From: Frankiales bacterium
Lineage (GTDB): Bacteria > Actinomycetota > Actinomycetes > Mycobacteriales > Jatrophihabitantaceae
Length of the DNA stretch: 64,000 bases
NCBI GenBank assembly: GCA_025966315.1
Contig: JAOPUZ010000069.1
Coordinates: forward strand, 56,023-120,022
Reading direction: 5' to 3'
Part shown: positions 18,007 through 26,907 of the stretch, piece by piece
Numbering within the stretch: the stretch's first letter is position 1
Layout: each line of letters starts with the position of its first letter
Notes under the pieces: generated by a model
Databases searched by the model: none
Told to the model about the DNA's origin: nothing
The model's input: only the letters and a program-made list of their open reading frames with translations
Position numbers and translations under genes: made by a program

Positions 18007-19139
18007 GCGGCAATCCTCGACAGCGCGGTACGCAGCACCGGCGTCACCGCCGCGTAGACGTCCAGCGTCTCGGCGATCATCTGGTCGAGGCGATACTCGG
18101 CAGCCACCCGAACCCGACCGGATACACCCATCTGCTCGCGCAATTCGGGATCGGTGCTCAGGGCGTCCAACGCCACGGCCAGCGCGGCCGGGTCCTGCGG
18201 CGCCACCAGCAAGCCGGTCACCCCGTCCACGATCGTTTCGTCCAAACCGTCCACCCGAGTGCCGACCACGGCGCGCGACACCGCCATTGCCTCCAAGCTG
18301 GTATAGGGAAACGCTTCCCAGCGCGACGGCATCACGAGCCCATCGGACTCGATCAGGTGCCGGTTCAGCTCGTCGGTCCAGCCGCGAAAGACAATGCGGG
18401 GGTTGCCGTCCGGTCCCGTGGTCCGACCGGCTCGGGCTTGCAGGCCCTCCCGGTGGGCACCGTCGCCCCAGACGTCGACCGTCCATGGTTGGCCGGCCAG
18501 CTCGGCCGCGGCAATCAGGACGTCGAAACCCTTTTGATAGTTGATGGTTCCGGCGGCGACGAAATGGGGACCCGCGGCCCTCGTCGGGCGCGCGGGCCGT
18601 TGCGTACCGCCGTCAGCGGGCATCCGCACCCCGTTGTGGACGACGATCACCTTGGACGGCGCGAGGCGATAGCGCTCGAGCAGGAACGATTTCGAGCCCT
18701 CACCGACCGCGATGACCCGGCTGGCCGCGGCGAACTGAGCGGCCTTCGCCAGTGACTTCCCGGCCGTGGCGCCCGGCCGTGGCGTCCTGGTGGCCAGCGC
18801 GCGGTCGGAGGCGTTGGTCCGAGGCAGGTGTTCGGTGATGACGATCTTCGGCTTACGGCGCCGGGCCGCAAGCACACCGGCAAGCGCCGCCCGATCGTAG
18901 GTATCGGCCAGATGGAAATGGACGACATCGGCGCTCGCACTGTCGCCGAGGTCCGCGATCGGGATGTGCAGCCGGGCCGCTTCGGCGCGCAGCGCATCCG
19001 CATCACCAGGAACGCAGACCCGGACGTCGATCCCCGAACCGGCCAGGCCCACCGCAAGCTCTCGGAGGTGACGCCATAACCCGCCCGGTGTGCGCGCGCT
19101 GGTGACCAGCGCAACGGTAGGTCGGTTGCCGACGGTCAC
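18003..19139 (-). CDS. Family 4 glycosyltransferase
   Basis: The 378-residue GT-B enzyme opens VALVTSARTPGGLWRHLRELAVGL and has FVAAGTINYQKGFDVLIAAAEL at the domain junction. Its donor motif is SRWEAFPYTSLEAMAVSRAVVGTRVDG, with the two glutamates of retaining GT4 enzymes. It is first in the leftward four-gene run 19139 to 14409 and lies 16 bases from the Wzz-like gene, so transcription probably continues from 20112 or from 21631. Substrates are unknown. Confidence 0.88.
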   Translation of the reverse strand: MTVGNRPTVALVTSARTPGGLWRHLRELAVGLAGSGIDVRVCVPGDADALRAEAARLHIPIADLGDSASADVVHFHLADTYDRAALAGVLAARRRKPKIVITEHLPRTNASDRALATRTPRPGATAGKSLAKAAQFAAASRVIAVGEGSKSFLLERYRLAPSKVIVVHNGVRMPADGGTQRPARPTRAAGPHFVAAGTINYQKGFDVLIAAAELAGQPWTVDVWGDGAHREGLQARAGRTTGPDGNPRIVFRGWTDELNRHLIESDGLVMPSRWEAFPYTSLEAMAVSRAVVGTRVDGLDETIVDGVTGLLVAPQDPAALAVALDALSTDPELREQMGVSGRVRVAAEYRLDQMIAETLDVYAAVTPVLRTALSRIAA

Positions 19140-19155
19140 GGTCCCGGCCTACCCG

Positions 19156-20112
19156 TTAACGCCTTCTCGCGGCGGCCAGTCTTCGGCGACGCTCGGCGGC
19201 CACGATGACACACTGGGCGCTGATGGCGAAGCCGAGCACGATTGCGATGGCCACGTACAGCAGCGGGCGGGGTTGGGTCTGGGTGGCGGCCGACGGTGAG
19301 CCCAGCACGGCTGCGCTGGGCGTCAGGCTCGCGCCCTGCAACGAACCCTGGGCCGACAGCGCGGCCTGCCGGTCGGTCAGCGTCGTCAACAGCGACTGCG
19401 CCGAGGCCAACGAGGCCGAGGCCGCGCTGACCGAAAGCTGCGACGTTCCTGAGGCGGCCGAGTTCAGCTGGTCCCGAGCCGAATCGACGGCCTGCTGAGC
19501 CGAGTCGATCTGCTTGGCCAGCGGAGCGAGTTGGGCGATGATCGCGGCGCCGTAAGTCTTGGCCTGCGCCGCACTCTGTTGCTTGATGTAGGTGACCAGG
19601 CTGTTCGCCATCGCCTGCGCGTCACGCTGCGCCGCCTCCGGGCTGGCCGCCTGCACCGTGATGCGCACGATGTTCTGGCTCGCCACCGTGCCCGACGACG
19701 TATGGCTGCGCAGTTCTTCGATGTTCGCGCCGGACGACTCGGCCGCCGTCTGCAGAACCGGAGTCGAGACGACCACCTGGGCGTACTGGGCGGCCAGGCT
19801 GTTGCCGGCGGTCACCAGGTCGGAGACGGCGCCACCCGAGGTTGGCGAAGCGGCCAGGCTCACCTCCGCGTCCGAGGAATACACGCTGGGCACGAACCGG
19901 GTGCCGACGGCGGTCGCGGCCATCACAGCCAGTGTCGCCAACACGATGATCCATTTGCCCGCCCAGAGCGCACCGATCCGGTCAACCGGAGCGGTGGGGA
20001 CATCGGTGCGATCCGGCGCAACGCGGTTCGCCGGCCGGATGCCGCGCTCCTCGGTGAACTGGAAGTCGCCGAGCAACGCTTCGGCGTTACCCGGTCGGTC
20101 GGTGGTCGTCAT
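19156..20112 (-). CDS. Wzz-like polysaccharide chain-length/co-polymerase protein without kinase domain
   Basis: The 318-residue protein has the two-transmembrane layout of the Wzz family: TM1 at about residues 53-73 (WIIVLATLAVMAATAVG) and TM2 at about 288-306 (LLYVAIAIVLGFAISAQ), with a long coiled-coil periplasmic part between (ALTDRQAAL, IDSAQQAVDSARDQL). The C terminus is a short Arg/Ala tail with no Walker motifs, so it is not a BY-kinase fusion, and no separate kinase was seen in the window. It should set polymer length with the polymerase encoded at 3706-5250. It sits next to the initiating transferase gene. Confidence 0.85.
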   Translation of the reverse strand: MTTTDRPGNAEALLGDFQFTEERGIRPANRVAPDRTDVPTAPVDRIGALWAGKWIIVLATLAVMAATAVGTRFVPSVYSSDAEVSLAASPTSGGAVSDLVTAGNSLAAQYAQVVVSTPVLQTAAESSGANIEELRSHTSSGTVASQNIVRITVQAASPEAAQRDAQAMANSLVTYIKQQSAAQAKTYGAAIIAQLAPLAKQIDSAQQAVDSARDQLNSAASGTSQLSVSAASASLASAQSLLTTLTDRQAALSAQGSLQGASLTPSAAVLGSPSAATQTQPRPLLYVAIAIVLGFAISAQCVIVAAERRRRLAAARRR

Positions 20113-20185
20113 TCACACTCTCTTCGTCTAGACGTACGGGGTGGGATGCGTACGGGTAGCCGTTACCGGCACGATCGGTTATCTG

Positions 20186-21631
20186 TTATCTGCCGCGGGC
20201 ACCGAGGATTTCGCTGACGGTGCGCATGAGCACCTTGGCGTCCAGCCACAACGACCAGTTCTCGATGTAGAAGTTGTCGTAGCGGGCGCGGTCCGAAATC
20301 GGGGTGTCGCCGCGCAGACCACTGACCTGCGCCAGTCCGGTGAGGCCACAGACAACCCGGTGTCGCTTGGCGTAACGCGGATGCACAGCCGAGAATTGCT
20401 CGACAAAATATGGACGTTCCGGACGCGGGCCGACCAGCGTCATCTCACCGCGCAGGATGTTCCACAGCTGGGGTAATTCGTCCAACGAGGACCGGCGCAG
20501 GAACTTGCCGACGCGGCCAACCCGGGCATCGTTGGCGATCGACCAATTGGACCGGGACTCTTCGTCGCTGGAGGGTCGCATCGAGCGGAACTTGATGACC
20601 TCGAAGATCCGGCCGTCCCGCGTCATCCGGGCCTGCCGGTAGAAGATCCCCGGACCGCCTTCGTACCGAACCGCGATCGCGATCACCGCCATCACCGGTG
20701 ACAGCACGACCAGGCCGGCCAAGCAGACGACGATGTCGAACAAGCGTTTGAGGGCCCAGGACGGACCGCGCAGGGCGGGCGTCCGAATCCGCATGATCGG
20801 GATGGCACCGATGTGGTCGACCAGCCCGGTCTGGGTGTGGAAGTCGTGCAGGCGCGGGACGACCAGCAGATCGCAACTGCCGGCGACCGGGCTGCGCACC
20901 AGGTCGAGCAACGTGCCGTCCGGTCGAGCCGGATCGGCGACCAGGATGACGTCGGCGTTGGTTCGCGAAATCACTTCGTCCAATTGATCCGTACGACCCA
21001 ATCGCACCAAATTGGCCAGATCAGGATCGTCACCGTCGACGTCCATCCGGTCGTCGACGAAGCCGGCTACACGCAGGCCGTACTGGGGATAGCGCAGCAA
21101 TAACCGGGCGAGCTCCTGGCCGAGCGGGCCACACCCGACCAGGACGGTCGGGTGCTGCACGAGCCGGCGCTTGCGGGCGGTGAGAATCACGAGGTTGGTG
21201 ACGCAGCGACCGATGACCACCAGCAGCATCGACACTGCCGCGAGCCGGATGAAGTCCGCGACCGCTTCGGTCGGATGCCGCAGCGCAGTGATCGTCGAGA
21301 CGACCGAAGCCGCGATGAAGACCCGGCCGAGCAACGAGGGCAGTTCGTCGAGCACGCTGATGTGCAGGCGAGCGCGGTAACGGCCCCCGCTGTAAAGCAG
21401 CAGCAGGCACAACGCCGCCATGCTGAAGATGGCGCGAATGTGCGAGCGATCGATCAGACCCGGCAGGCACAAGGTGGCGAAATCGACGGGCAGGGTGAGC
21501 ATCCAGGCTTTGACACCGGGGGTTTTGACCGGTTCCGGCCAGACCATGGCCGATGCGTCGAGCACGGCCGGCTCGCTGTCCACGCTCGGCTGCGTTGCCG
21601 CTGACGAGCGATTCCAACTAACAACCGACAT
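20186..21631 (-). CDS. Polyprenyl-phosphate glycosylphosphotransferase (initiating sugar-1-P transferase)
   Basis: This 481-residue protein has the WbaP/CpsE architecture. Four to five membrane segments occupy about residues 45-150. A CoA-binding-like Rossmann domain begins VLVGCGPLGQELARLL near 164, and the catalytic bacterial sugar transferase domain covers about 290-481. Key motifs are KRLFDIVVCLAGLV, RQARMTRDGRIFEVIKFRSM, LRRSSLDELPQLWNILRGEM and VGPRPERPYF. It moves a sugar-1-phosphate onto undecaprenyl phosphate, the first step of the repeat unit. AGGGAG lies a few bases before the ATG. Confidence 0.93.
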   Translation of the reverse strand: MSVVSWNRSSAATQPSVDSEPAVLDASAMVWPEPVKTPGVKAWMLTLPVDFATLCLPGLIDRSHIRAIFSMAALCLLLLYSGGRYRARLHISVLDELPSLLGRVFIAASVVSTITALRHPTEAVADFIRLAAVSMLLVVIGRCVTNLVILTARKRRLVQHPTVLVGCGPLGQELARLLLRYPQYGLRVAGFVDDRMDVDGDDPDLANLVRLGRTDQLDEVISRTNADVILVADPARPDGTLLDLVRSPVAGSCDLLVVPRLHDFHTQTGLVDHIGAIPIMRIRTPALRGPSWALKRLFDIVVCLAGLVVLSPVMAVIAIAVRYEGGPGIFYRQARMTRDGRIFEVIKFRSMRPSSDEESRSNWSIANDARVGRVGKFLRRSSLDELPQLWNILRGEMTLVGPRPERPYFVEQFSAVHPRYAKRHRVVCGLTGLAQVSGLRGDTPISDRARYDNFYIENWSLWLDAKVLMRTVSEILGARGR

Positions 21632-21821
21632 GTCGCTCCCTGCGTGGTACGTGTGGCCCTTTGTTAGGGCCTTAAGTCATCCCCGTACACAGGAGACCGT
21701 ATGTGGACTATTTGCCTTGGGGGTCTCCTGGAGGTTACGAGGACATGACACTCCGTTGTGCAGTGTCCTTCGTATCGAATTCCTGGCCGCCTATGACGGC
21801 TTCGGACAATGACTATACCGA
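21632..21821. promoter_or_regulatory. Intergenic leader with three small inverted repeats
   Basis: This 190-base gap lies between two leftward genes, upstream of the initiating transferase. It contains GGCCCT-ttgtt-AGGGCC (21655-21671), CAGGAGACC pairing with GGTCTCCTG (21690-21698 and 21722-21730), and GACACT pairing with AGTGTC (21747-21752 and 21762-21767). These may end transcription of the upstream gene or control the operon that starts at 21631. No clear promoter was assigned. Confidence 0.35.
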
Positions 21822-22934
21822 CTACGTGCTGCCTGCAAAGCCCCCACTTCTCACCATGACTTCACGCCACAAGGCTTCGTAATGCTTGACCACGCCGCCG
21901 AGTGAATGCCTTTTAATGGCCTTGGCCCGGGCCGCAGCGCCGAGGCGATCGCGCTCAGCCGGGTCACCGAGTAAGCGGACAACGGCTGCGGCGATACCGC
22001 GGATGGCCGATTCGTCGTCCTCGTGTGGAACCAGCACGCCGACCCCGGCCAGCGCATCGCTGCCACCGCAGTCGGCGGCGATGATCGCGGTGCCGCACGA
22101 CATCGCCTCCAGCAGCACCAGGGACATGCCCTCCCAACGGCTGGGCAGCAGCACCACATCGGCCGCGCGTAGGTGTGGGCGTGGATCGACCGATCCCACG
22201 AACTCCACCTGCTCGGCCACTCCGAGCTCGGCCGCCTGCGCCAGCAGCGCATCACGATCCGGCCCCTCGCCGACCAGTCGCAGCCGCACGCTCGGGTCGC
22301 CCAGCCGGGCCAACGCCTCGACCGAACGGTCCTGCCCCTTCTGCACCGACAGCCGCCCGACCTGGACCAGCAGCGGTGCGGCGGTTCGCGGCGCTGCCGG
22401 CCCGTCCGGTCTGAAAGCGTCGGTGTCTACGCCGTTCTCGACCAGCTCGATGCGTGGCCGCGGGCCCAGCACCGCACGTCCGGCGCGCAGTTCCTCGTTC
22501 GAGACCACGGTGACCACCGTCGTGAAGCGCGCCGCCCACCGTTCGAACCGCCGGTAAACCACAGCCGCGCGACCGCCGACGTACCAGGACCAGCCGTGCG
22601 GCGTGAACAGCACGCCCGGCCGCCTCGTCCGCAGGGTGGTGACCGCGAGCCGGCCCAACGCGCCGGCCTTGCTCGAATGCAGGTGGGCGACTTCGTGCTC
22701 ACGTAACAACGCCCGCAGTTTCAGGCACAGCACCACATCACGAGGCGTCGGCGCCCGGCTCATCGGCACCTCGACCCACCGCGCCCCGGCATCGGCGGTC
22801 CAGTTCGCCAGGTATTCCCCGCCCGGACACGCCACCGTCACCTCGTCGCCGGCGGACACCCCGGCTCGGACCAGGTCGCGAACGACGACAGCCGCGCCGC
22901 CGTCGGTTGGTTGACAGACGTGCAGGATCCGCAC
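21822..22934 (-). CDS. Family 4 glycosyltransferase
   Basis: The 370-residue GT-B enzyme begins MRILHVCQPTDGGAAVVVRDL, with the glycine-rich acceptor loop. It has LLVQVGRLSVQKGQDRSVEAL at the junction and PSRWEGMSLVLLEAMSCGTAIIA as the donor motif, matching the two-glutamate pattern of retaining GT4 enzymes. It is the outermost leftward gene of the polysaccharide region and is separated from the next gene by a 190-base leader, so it may be its own unit. The sugar is unknown. Confidence 0.87.
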   Translation of the reverse strand: MRILHVCQPTDGGAAVVVRDLVRAGVSAGDEVTVACPGGEYLANWTADAGARWVEVPMSRAPTPRDVVLCLKLRALLREHEVAHLHSSKAGALGRLAVTTLRTRRPGVLFTPHGWSWYVGGRAAVVYRRFERWAARFTTVVTVVSNEELRAGRAVLGPRPRIELVENGVDTDAFRPDGPAAPRTAAPLLVQVGRLSVQKGQDRSVEALARLGDPSVRLRLVGEGPDRDALLAQAAELGVAEQVEFVGSVDPRPHLRAADVVLLPSRWEGMSLVLLEAMSCGTAIIAADCGGSDALAGVGVLVPHEDDESAIRGIAAAVVRLLGDPAERDRLGAAARAKAIKRHSLGGVVKHYEALWREVMVRSGGFAGST

Positions 22935-23183
22935 GTCACACGCTCGCGAGGACGCCGGTTCGCGGATCTATCCGCAACTGAAGCTCCTTCGAGGACGGGC
23001 GGTAACGGGATCGGGGACGGCGATGACGGACGACCCAGCTCGCGTTCACAAACATCAGCACTTGATCAACGGCGCAACGGCGCTGCGAGGGTAGCAAGCT
23101 CATGTGTCCGCAAATGACCACCCGGAATTGCCGGTTGTCCGGACGTAGGCTCGGAATGTGACCGCAGGCAGCGAACCGCTGGA

Positions 23184-23996
23184 ATGCTGACGAGCCTCGC
23201 CCCGGCTCGACGGCGACTCGTGCGGGGCGCCAGCATCGCACTCGTCCTGGTGGTTGCCGTCGTGGTCGGGCTGCTTGTCGTGCGCAGCCAGCGCTCGAGC
23301 GACGGGCCGGCCGCCGCGGTTGCGCAGGACCACCCCGGTCCGATCCTGCTCGTCCCCGGCTACGGCGGTGCGACCAGCGCGCTCACGGTGCTGGCAACCA
23401 AGCTGGCGGTGCTCGGCCGGGTCACCGAGGTGGTGCAGTTACCCGGCGGCGGCACCGGCGATCTCAATCAACAGGCCAAAACCCTAGACGCCGCCGCACG
23501 AAAGTTGCTCAGCCGGACCGGGGCCAGCACGGTCGATGTGATCGGCTACTCCGCCGGCGGCGTGGTGACGCGGATCTGGCTGCGCGACCTGGGCGGCGCG
23601 AAGCTGACCCGCCGGGTGGTGACGCTCGGGTCGCCGCAACACGGCACTGCACTCGCCGGCTTGGCTGCCGGCCTGCTGCCCGGCGCCTGCCCGCTGGCCT
23701 GCCAGCAACTAGAGGCCAGCAGCACCGTACTGGCCGCGCTCAACGCCGGCGCGGAGACGCCGGCCGGCCCGACGTTCGTCTCAATCTGGAGTTCCCACGA
23801 CGACGTGGTGCTGCCGCCGGAATCAGCAGTACTGGCCGGGGCGTTGAACCTCGAAGTACAAAACATCTGCCCCGCCTCGACGGTCAACCACGCCAACCTG
23901 CCCACCGATCCGTTGGTCGAGGCGATTGTCAGCCGCGAGCTGGCGGCTGGCCCACCGGTCCCGCTCGGTGCCCCGGATTGCGCCGCGCTGAGTTAG
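23184..23996 (+). CDS. Secreted or membrane-anchored lipase-like alpha/beta hydrolase
   Basis: The 270-residue protein starts with a basic stretch and one hydrophobic segment (SIALVLVVAVVVGLLVV) that could be a signal anchor. The hydrolase domain has PILLVPGYGG for the oxyanion side, VIGYSAGGVV with the nucleophile Ser, TLGSPQHGT, an SSHDDVVLP acidic element and VNHANLP as the likely catalytic His. This matches lipase class 2/PGAP1-like enzymes of actinobacteria. Substrate is not predictable. Its stop overlaps the convergent permease stop by four bases. The 249-base gap on the left, divergent from 22934, should hold its promoter. Confidence 0.82.
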   Translation: MLTSLAPARRRLVRGASIALVLVVAVVVGLLVVRSQRSSDGPAAAVAQDHPGPILLVPGYGGATSALTVLATKLAVLGRVTEVVQLPGGGTGDLNQQAKTLDAAARKLLSRTGASTVDVIGYSAGGVVTRIWLRDLGGAKLTRRVVTLGSPQHGTALAGLAAGLLPGACPLACQQLEASSTVLAALNAGAETPAGPTFVSIWSSHDDVVLPPESAVLAGALNLEVQNICPASTVNHANLPTDPLVEAIVSRELAAGPPVPLGAPDCAALS

Positions 23997-24814
23997 CTGG
24001 TGATGTCCTTGGTGCTGAAGTTCGCCCAGGCGGCGCCGAGCAGCACCGCGAGGTAGACCAGCTGGATGCCCACTCCGCGTTCGACGTTTCGCCACAGGAT
24101 CGGATCGCGGAACAGGTCGATGAAGGAAAGCCAGTAACGGGTGGGCAAGTACGGTTGGATGGAGCGGGCGGCGTCCAGCGTCAACAACAGCGACGACCCG
24201 ATCAGGAACGCCAACGCACCCAGCGCCGCGGACAGCGGCGAATCGGTGAACGTCGACAGCAACACCGCCATCGCCGCAACCGCCAGCATCGACAGCGCGA
24301 CGTAGCCGATTGCGAGCAGGATCCGGACGACGATCTGGGACGGGCTGAGCAGGCTGCCCGAAATACTGATCACCGAGGTCTGCGCGGTCACCGGTTCGTT
24401 TCCCAGCAAGGCCGTCCCGAGCACGAAGCCGACCGCGGAGACGGAGACCACGGCCAGCAGGACGAAAGCAAGGACCGAGACCAGCTTGGCCACCAGCAAC
24501 CGGGTGCGTCCTACCGGGCGGACGAGCAGATACCGCAACGTGCCGGCCTGTGCTTCGCCGGCGACCGAATCACCGGCGATTACCGCGACCGCGACGGGCA
24601 GGAAGAGCGGCAGCACGATGGCCAGGGCGGCGACGGAGAACAGCGACCCGTTGGACAGCACCGCCGACAGGAACGCCGGCCCCTGGCCCGGCCGCGGCCC
24701 GACGTTGGTGATGGCCAGCAACACCGCCACCACGGCCGGCAGCAGGTTCAGCATGAGCAACGTGACCCAGGTCCGCGGCCGGCGCGTCAACTTTCGCAGT
24801 TCCACCGCGATCAC
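23993..24814 (-). CDS. ABC-2 type transporter permease
   Basis: The 273-residue membrane protein has six hydrophobic segments and the ABC-2 export permease pattern. It opens VIAVELRKLTRRPRTWVTLLML, followed by GDSVAGEAQAGTLRYLLVRPVGRTRLLVAKL, the typical cytosolic coupling segment. The start is the GTG at 24814 that overlaps the ATPase stop (GTGA); the longer frame to 25129 is a shadow. With the ATPase at 24811-25725 it forms an exporter of unknown cargo. It is the last gene of the three-gene leftward operon. Confidence 0.87.
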   Translation of the reverse strand: MIAVELRKLTRRPRTWVTLLMLNLLPAVVAVLLAITNVGPRPGQGPAFLSAVLSNGSLFSVAALAIVLPLFLPVAVAVIAGDSVAGEAQAGTLRYLLVRPVGRTRLLVAKLVSVLAFVLLAVVSVSAVGFVLGTALLGNEPVTAQTSVISISGSLLSPSQIVVRILLAIGYVALSMLAVAAMAVLLSTFTDSPLSAALGALAFLIGSSLLLTLDAARSIQPYLPTRYWLSFIDLFRDPILWRNVERGVGIQLVYLAVLLGAAWANFSTKDITS

Positions 24815-25725
24815 GAGGTAGGCGCCATCACCCGGTCGCTGCCGGCGCTGGTGCGCTGCAGGATCACCTGTTCCAAGGACAGTCGTTCGGCGGCGAGCTC
24901 GTGGACGGCAACGCCGGCCGCGACCAGCAAAGCGTTTATCTGCGCGGGGTTTTCGCCGTCGATCAACAGCCGGTCGCCCTGTCGGCCCAGCACCCGCCCG
25001 TCCAGCAATCGCACGGCCGCATCCGGATCCGCGGTACGCACGATCGTTCGGCCGGTCGGCGCCCGCAGCGCCGCCAGCGGTTCCTGCAGTACGAGCCGTC
25101 CCTTGTCCAGCACGCCGACCCGGGTGCACAGCTGCTCGATCTCGGCCAGCAGGTGACTGGACAGGAACACCGTTGTGCCACGGGCATTCAAACCCAGGAG
25201 CAAGTCCCGGATCTCATGAATGCCTTGCGGATCAAGGCCATTCGTAGGTTCGTCCAGGATCAGCAACTCGGGTTCACGCAGCAGCGCGCCGGCCAGCCCA
25301 AGCCGTTGCCGCATCCCCAGCGAGTACGCCTTTACCGGCCGTCGCCCGACCCCGGACAGCCCGACCTGGGCTAACGCGTCGTCCACCCGGGTGCGGCGGC
25401 TACGTCGCCCCGCGTTCGGACCGGAGGCGTCGAACAGGGACAGGTTGGTGGCGCCCGGCAAGTGGCCATACCAAGCCGGGCCTTCGATCAAAGCGCCGAC
25501 CCGGGGCAGCACCTGATGCCGACGGGCGGGAATCGGCTGCCCGAACAGCTCGATCGAGCCGGCGGTAGCCAGCACCAGCCCGAGCAGCATCCGCACCGTG
25601 GTCGTCTTACCGGACCCGTTTGCCCCGAGAAAACCGTAGATGTCACCGGCCTGGACGTCGAGATCCACCTGATCGACCGCAACGAGCGAACCGAATTTCT
25701 TCGTCAGCTGATGGGTCACGATCAT
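24811..25725 (-). CDS. ABC transporter ATP-binding protein
   Basis: This 304-residue ATPase of the CcmA/DrrA type has Walker A GANGSGKTT, a Q-loop region, signature YSLGMRQRLGLAGALL, Walker B LLILDEPTNGLDP and the H-loop SSHLLAEIEQL. The last 90 residues are the usual extra C-terminal domain of ABC-2 exporter ATPases (RTIVRTADPDAAVRLLDGRV). It should power the permease encoded directly downstream. Its ATG overlaps the stop of the LolA-like gene by four bases, linking all three genes. Confidence 0.93.
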   Translation of the reverse strand: MIVTHQLTKKFGSLVAVDQVDLDVQAGDIYGFLGANGSGKTTTVRMLLGLVLATAGSIELFGQPIPARRHQVLPRVGALIEGPAWYGHLPGATNLSLFDASGPNAGRRSRRTRVDDALAQVGLSGVGRRPVKAYSLGMRQRLGLAGALLREPELLILDEPTNGLDPQGIHEIRDLLLGLNARGTTVFLSSHLLAEIEQLCTRVGVLDKGRLVLQEPLAALRAPTGRTIVRTADPDAAVRLLDGRVLGRQGDRLLIDGENPAQINALLVAAGVAVHELAAERLSLEQVILQRTSAGSDRVMAPTS

Positions 25726-26837
25726 CCGCGGCCACCAGCCTCGGGCAACTGGCCGGCGGCCGTGCTCAGCGCATCCGCGGTGACCGTGCCGATCAATAAC
25801 CAGGCCCAGCCGTCCCCGTCCCGCGGCAGCATCAACAGGTTGACCCCGGCCAGCGCCAACGCGATGTTGTCACCGTCGGCCACCCCGCTGGACCCGACGG
25901 TGGCGGCCAACTGAGTACGCACCGTGCCTGACAGTCGCGGCGGCACCGGTACGGCGAGCATGGCCGTTACGCCGCGGCCATATGCCCCGACGGAACCGAT
26001 GGATTGAGCGTTACGGGGCAAGCCGGCCAGTTCCGAGGGCGGCCGGACCCGGCCCAGGCGATCCACCAGCGACACGATGTCGGGTTGGCTCTGGCTGCGG
26101 ATCCGGTTGGCGACCGGCGGACTGAAGGCGGTATCGGACGCCGACGGCCGGCTGGTCGAGAGGTCGAGCATCGACGTGGTCAGCACCGCGATCGACGCCC
26201 CTTTCGCGTACACGTCCACCCGCACCGGCAGGCCGGACGCAGCAAGCGCCCATACGTCAACACGATCAATCGTCGATTGTGGTTCAGCCGGCCGCAGCCG
26301 CAGCCCGACCGCGTCGTGCCCGGCAATCCGCTCGGCGCCGATCCGGCTCACCTCGGTGGGCAGCGCCTGGCTCAGCAATCGCCGCGCCAGGTTGGCCGGG
26401 AGCAGGTCGTCGGCCCGTAGCAGCCGGGCGGGCTCGGTGTCCCCGCCGACGGTGAAGGTCGAGGTGGACGACTCGTAGTCCCAGCTCCAGACCCCGGCCG
26501 CGGTGGCATGCAGATCGGTTTCACCCACCGGCGTAACGGTATCCACGCGCCAGTCGTCCGAGCCACGGACGAAGACCCGCAGCTGGGTACGGCTGCTGAG
26601 CAGGTCGCTGACCGATCCGAACTGGGACACCGAGGGCAGGTCGAGGGTGCCCGAGGACTCGGCGTAGCCCGAATACGGCACCGAGGCGGATCGCTGGATC
26701 CGGGCCAGCAGGTCGGCCGCCGGAATCTCGGCGTCGGCGGCCGGACGGTGCTGCAGGACGACCGGGATGCTGGCCAGCAAGGCGACCGCGACCAGCACCA
26801 CCAGCCAGCGGCCACCACTGGCCAGTCGAATTCGCAC
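25722..26837 (-). CDS. LolA/RseB-like secreted or membrane-anchored protein
   Basis: The 371-residue protein has one N-terminal hydrophobic segment (WLVVLVAVALLASIPVVL) and then an extracytoplasmic domain. The pattern DLLARIQRSASVPYSGYAESSGTL, ... DDWRVDTVTPVGETDLH, GVWSWDYESSTSTF and VDVWALAASGLPVRVDVY resembles the LolA/RseB (MucB) half-barrel fold, which binds lipidated or hydrophobic ligands. It is translationally coupled to an ABC exporter, so it may hand over or sense the cargo; this is inference. No lipobox Cys is present, so it is probably anchored by the N-terminal helix. Confidence 0.7.
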   Translation of the reverse strand: MRIRLASGGRWLVVLVAVALLASIPVVLQHRPAADAEIPAADLLARIQRSASVPYSGYAESSGTLDLPSVSQFGSVSDLLSSRTQLRVFVRGSDDWRVDTVTPVGETDLHATAAGVWSWDYESSTSTFTVGGDTEPARLLRADDLLPANLARRLLSQALPTEVSRIGAERIAGHDAVGLRLRPAEPQSTIDRVDVWALAASGLPVRVDVYAKGASIAVLTTSMLDLSTSRPSASDTAFSPPVANRIRSQSQPDIVSLVDRLGRVRPPSELAGLPRNAQSIGSVGAYGRGVTAMLAVPVPPRLSGTVRTQLAATVGSSGVADGDNIALALAGVNLLMLPRDGDGWAWLLIGTVTADALSTAAGQLPEAGGRG

Positions 26838-26907
26838 TCAGCCAGTCTGCCCGCGGATCCGGCGCGCCGCCGTGGAACTTCTTAAGAGCCGCAGAACACC
26901 GGCCGGC

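Noticed and set aside
17345..18544. 399-codon open frame on the plus strand
   Set aside because: It covers two glycosyltransferase genes on the other strand and consists of Arg/Ser/Pro/Ala-rich shadow sequence.
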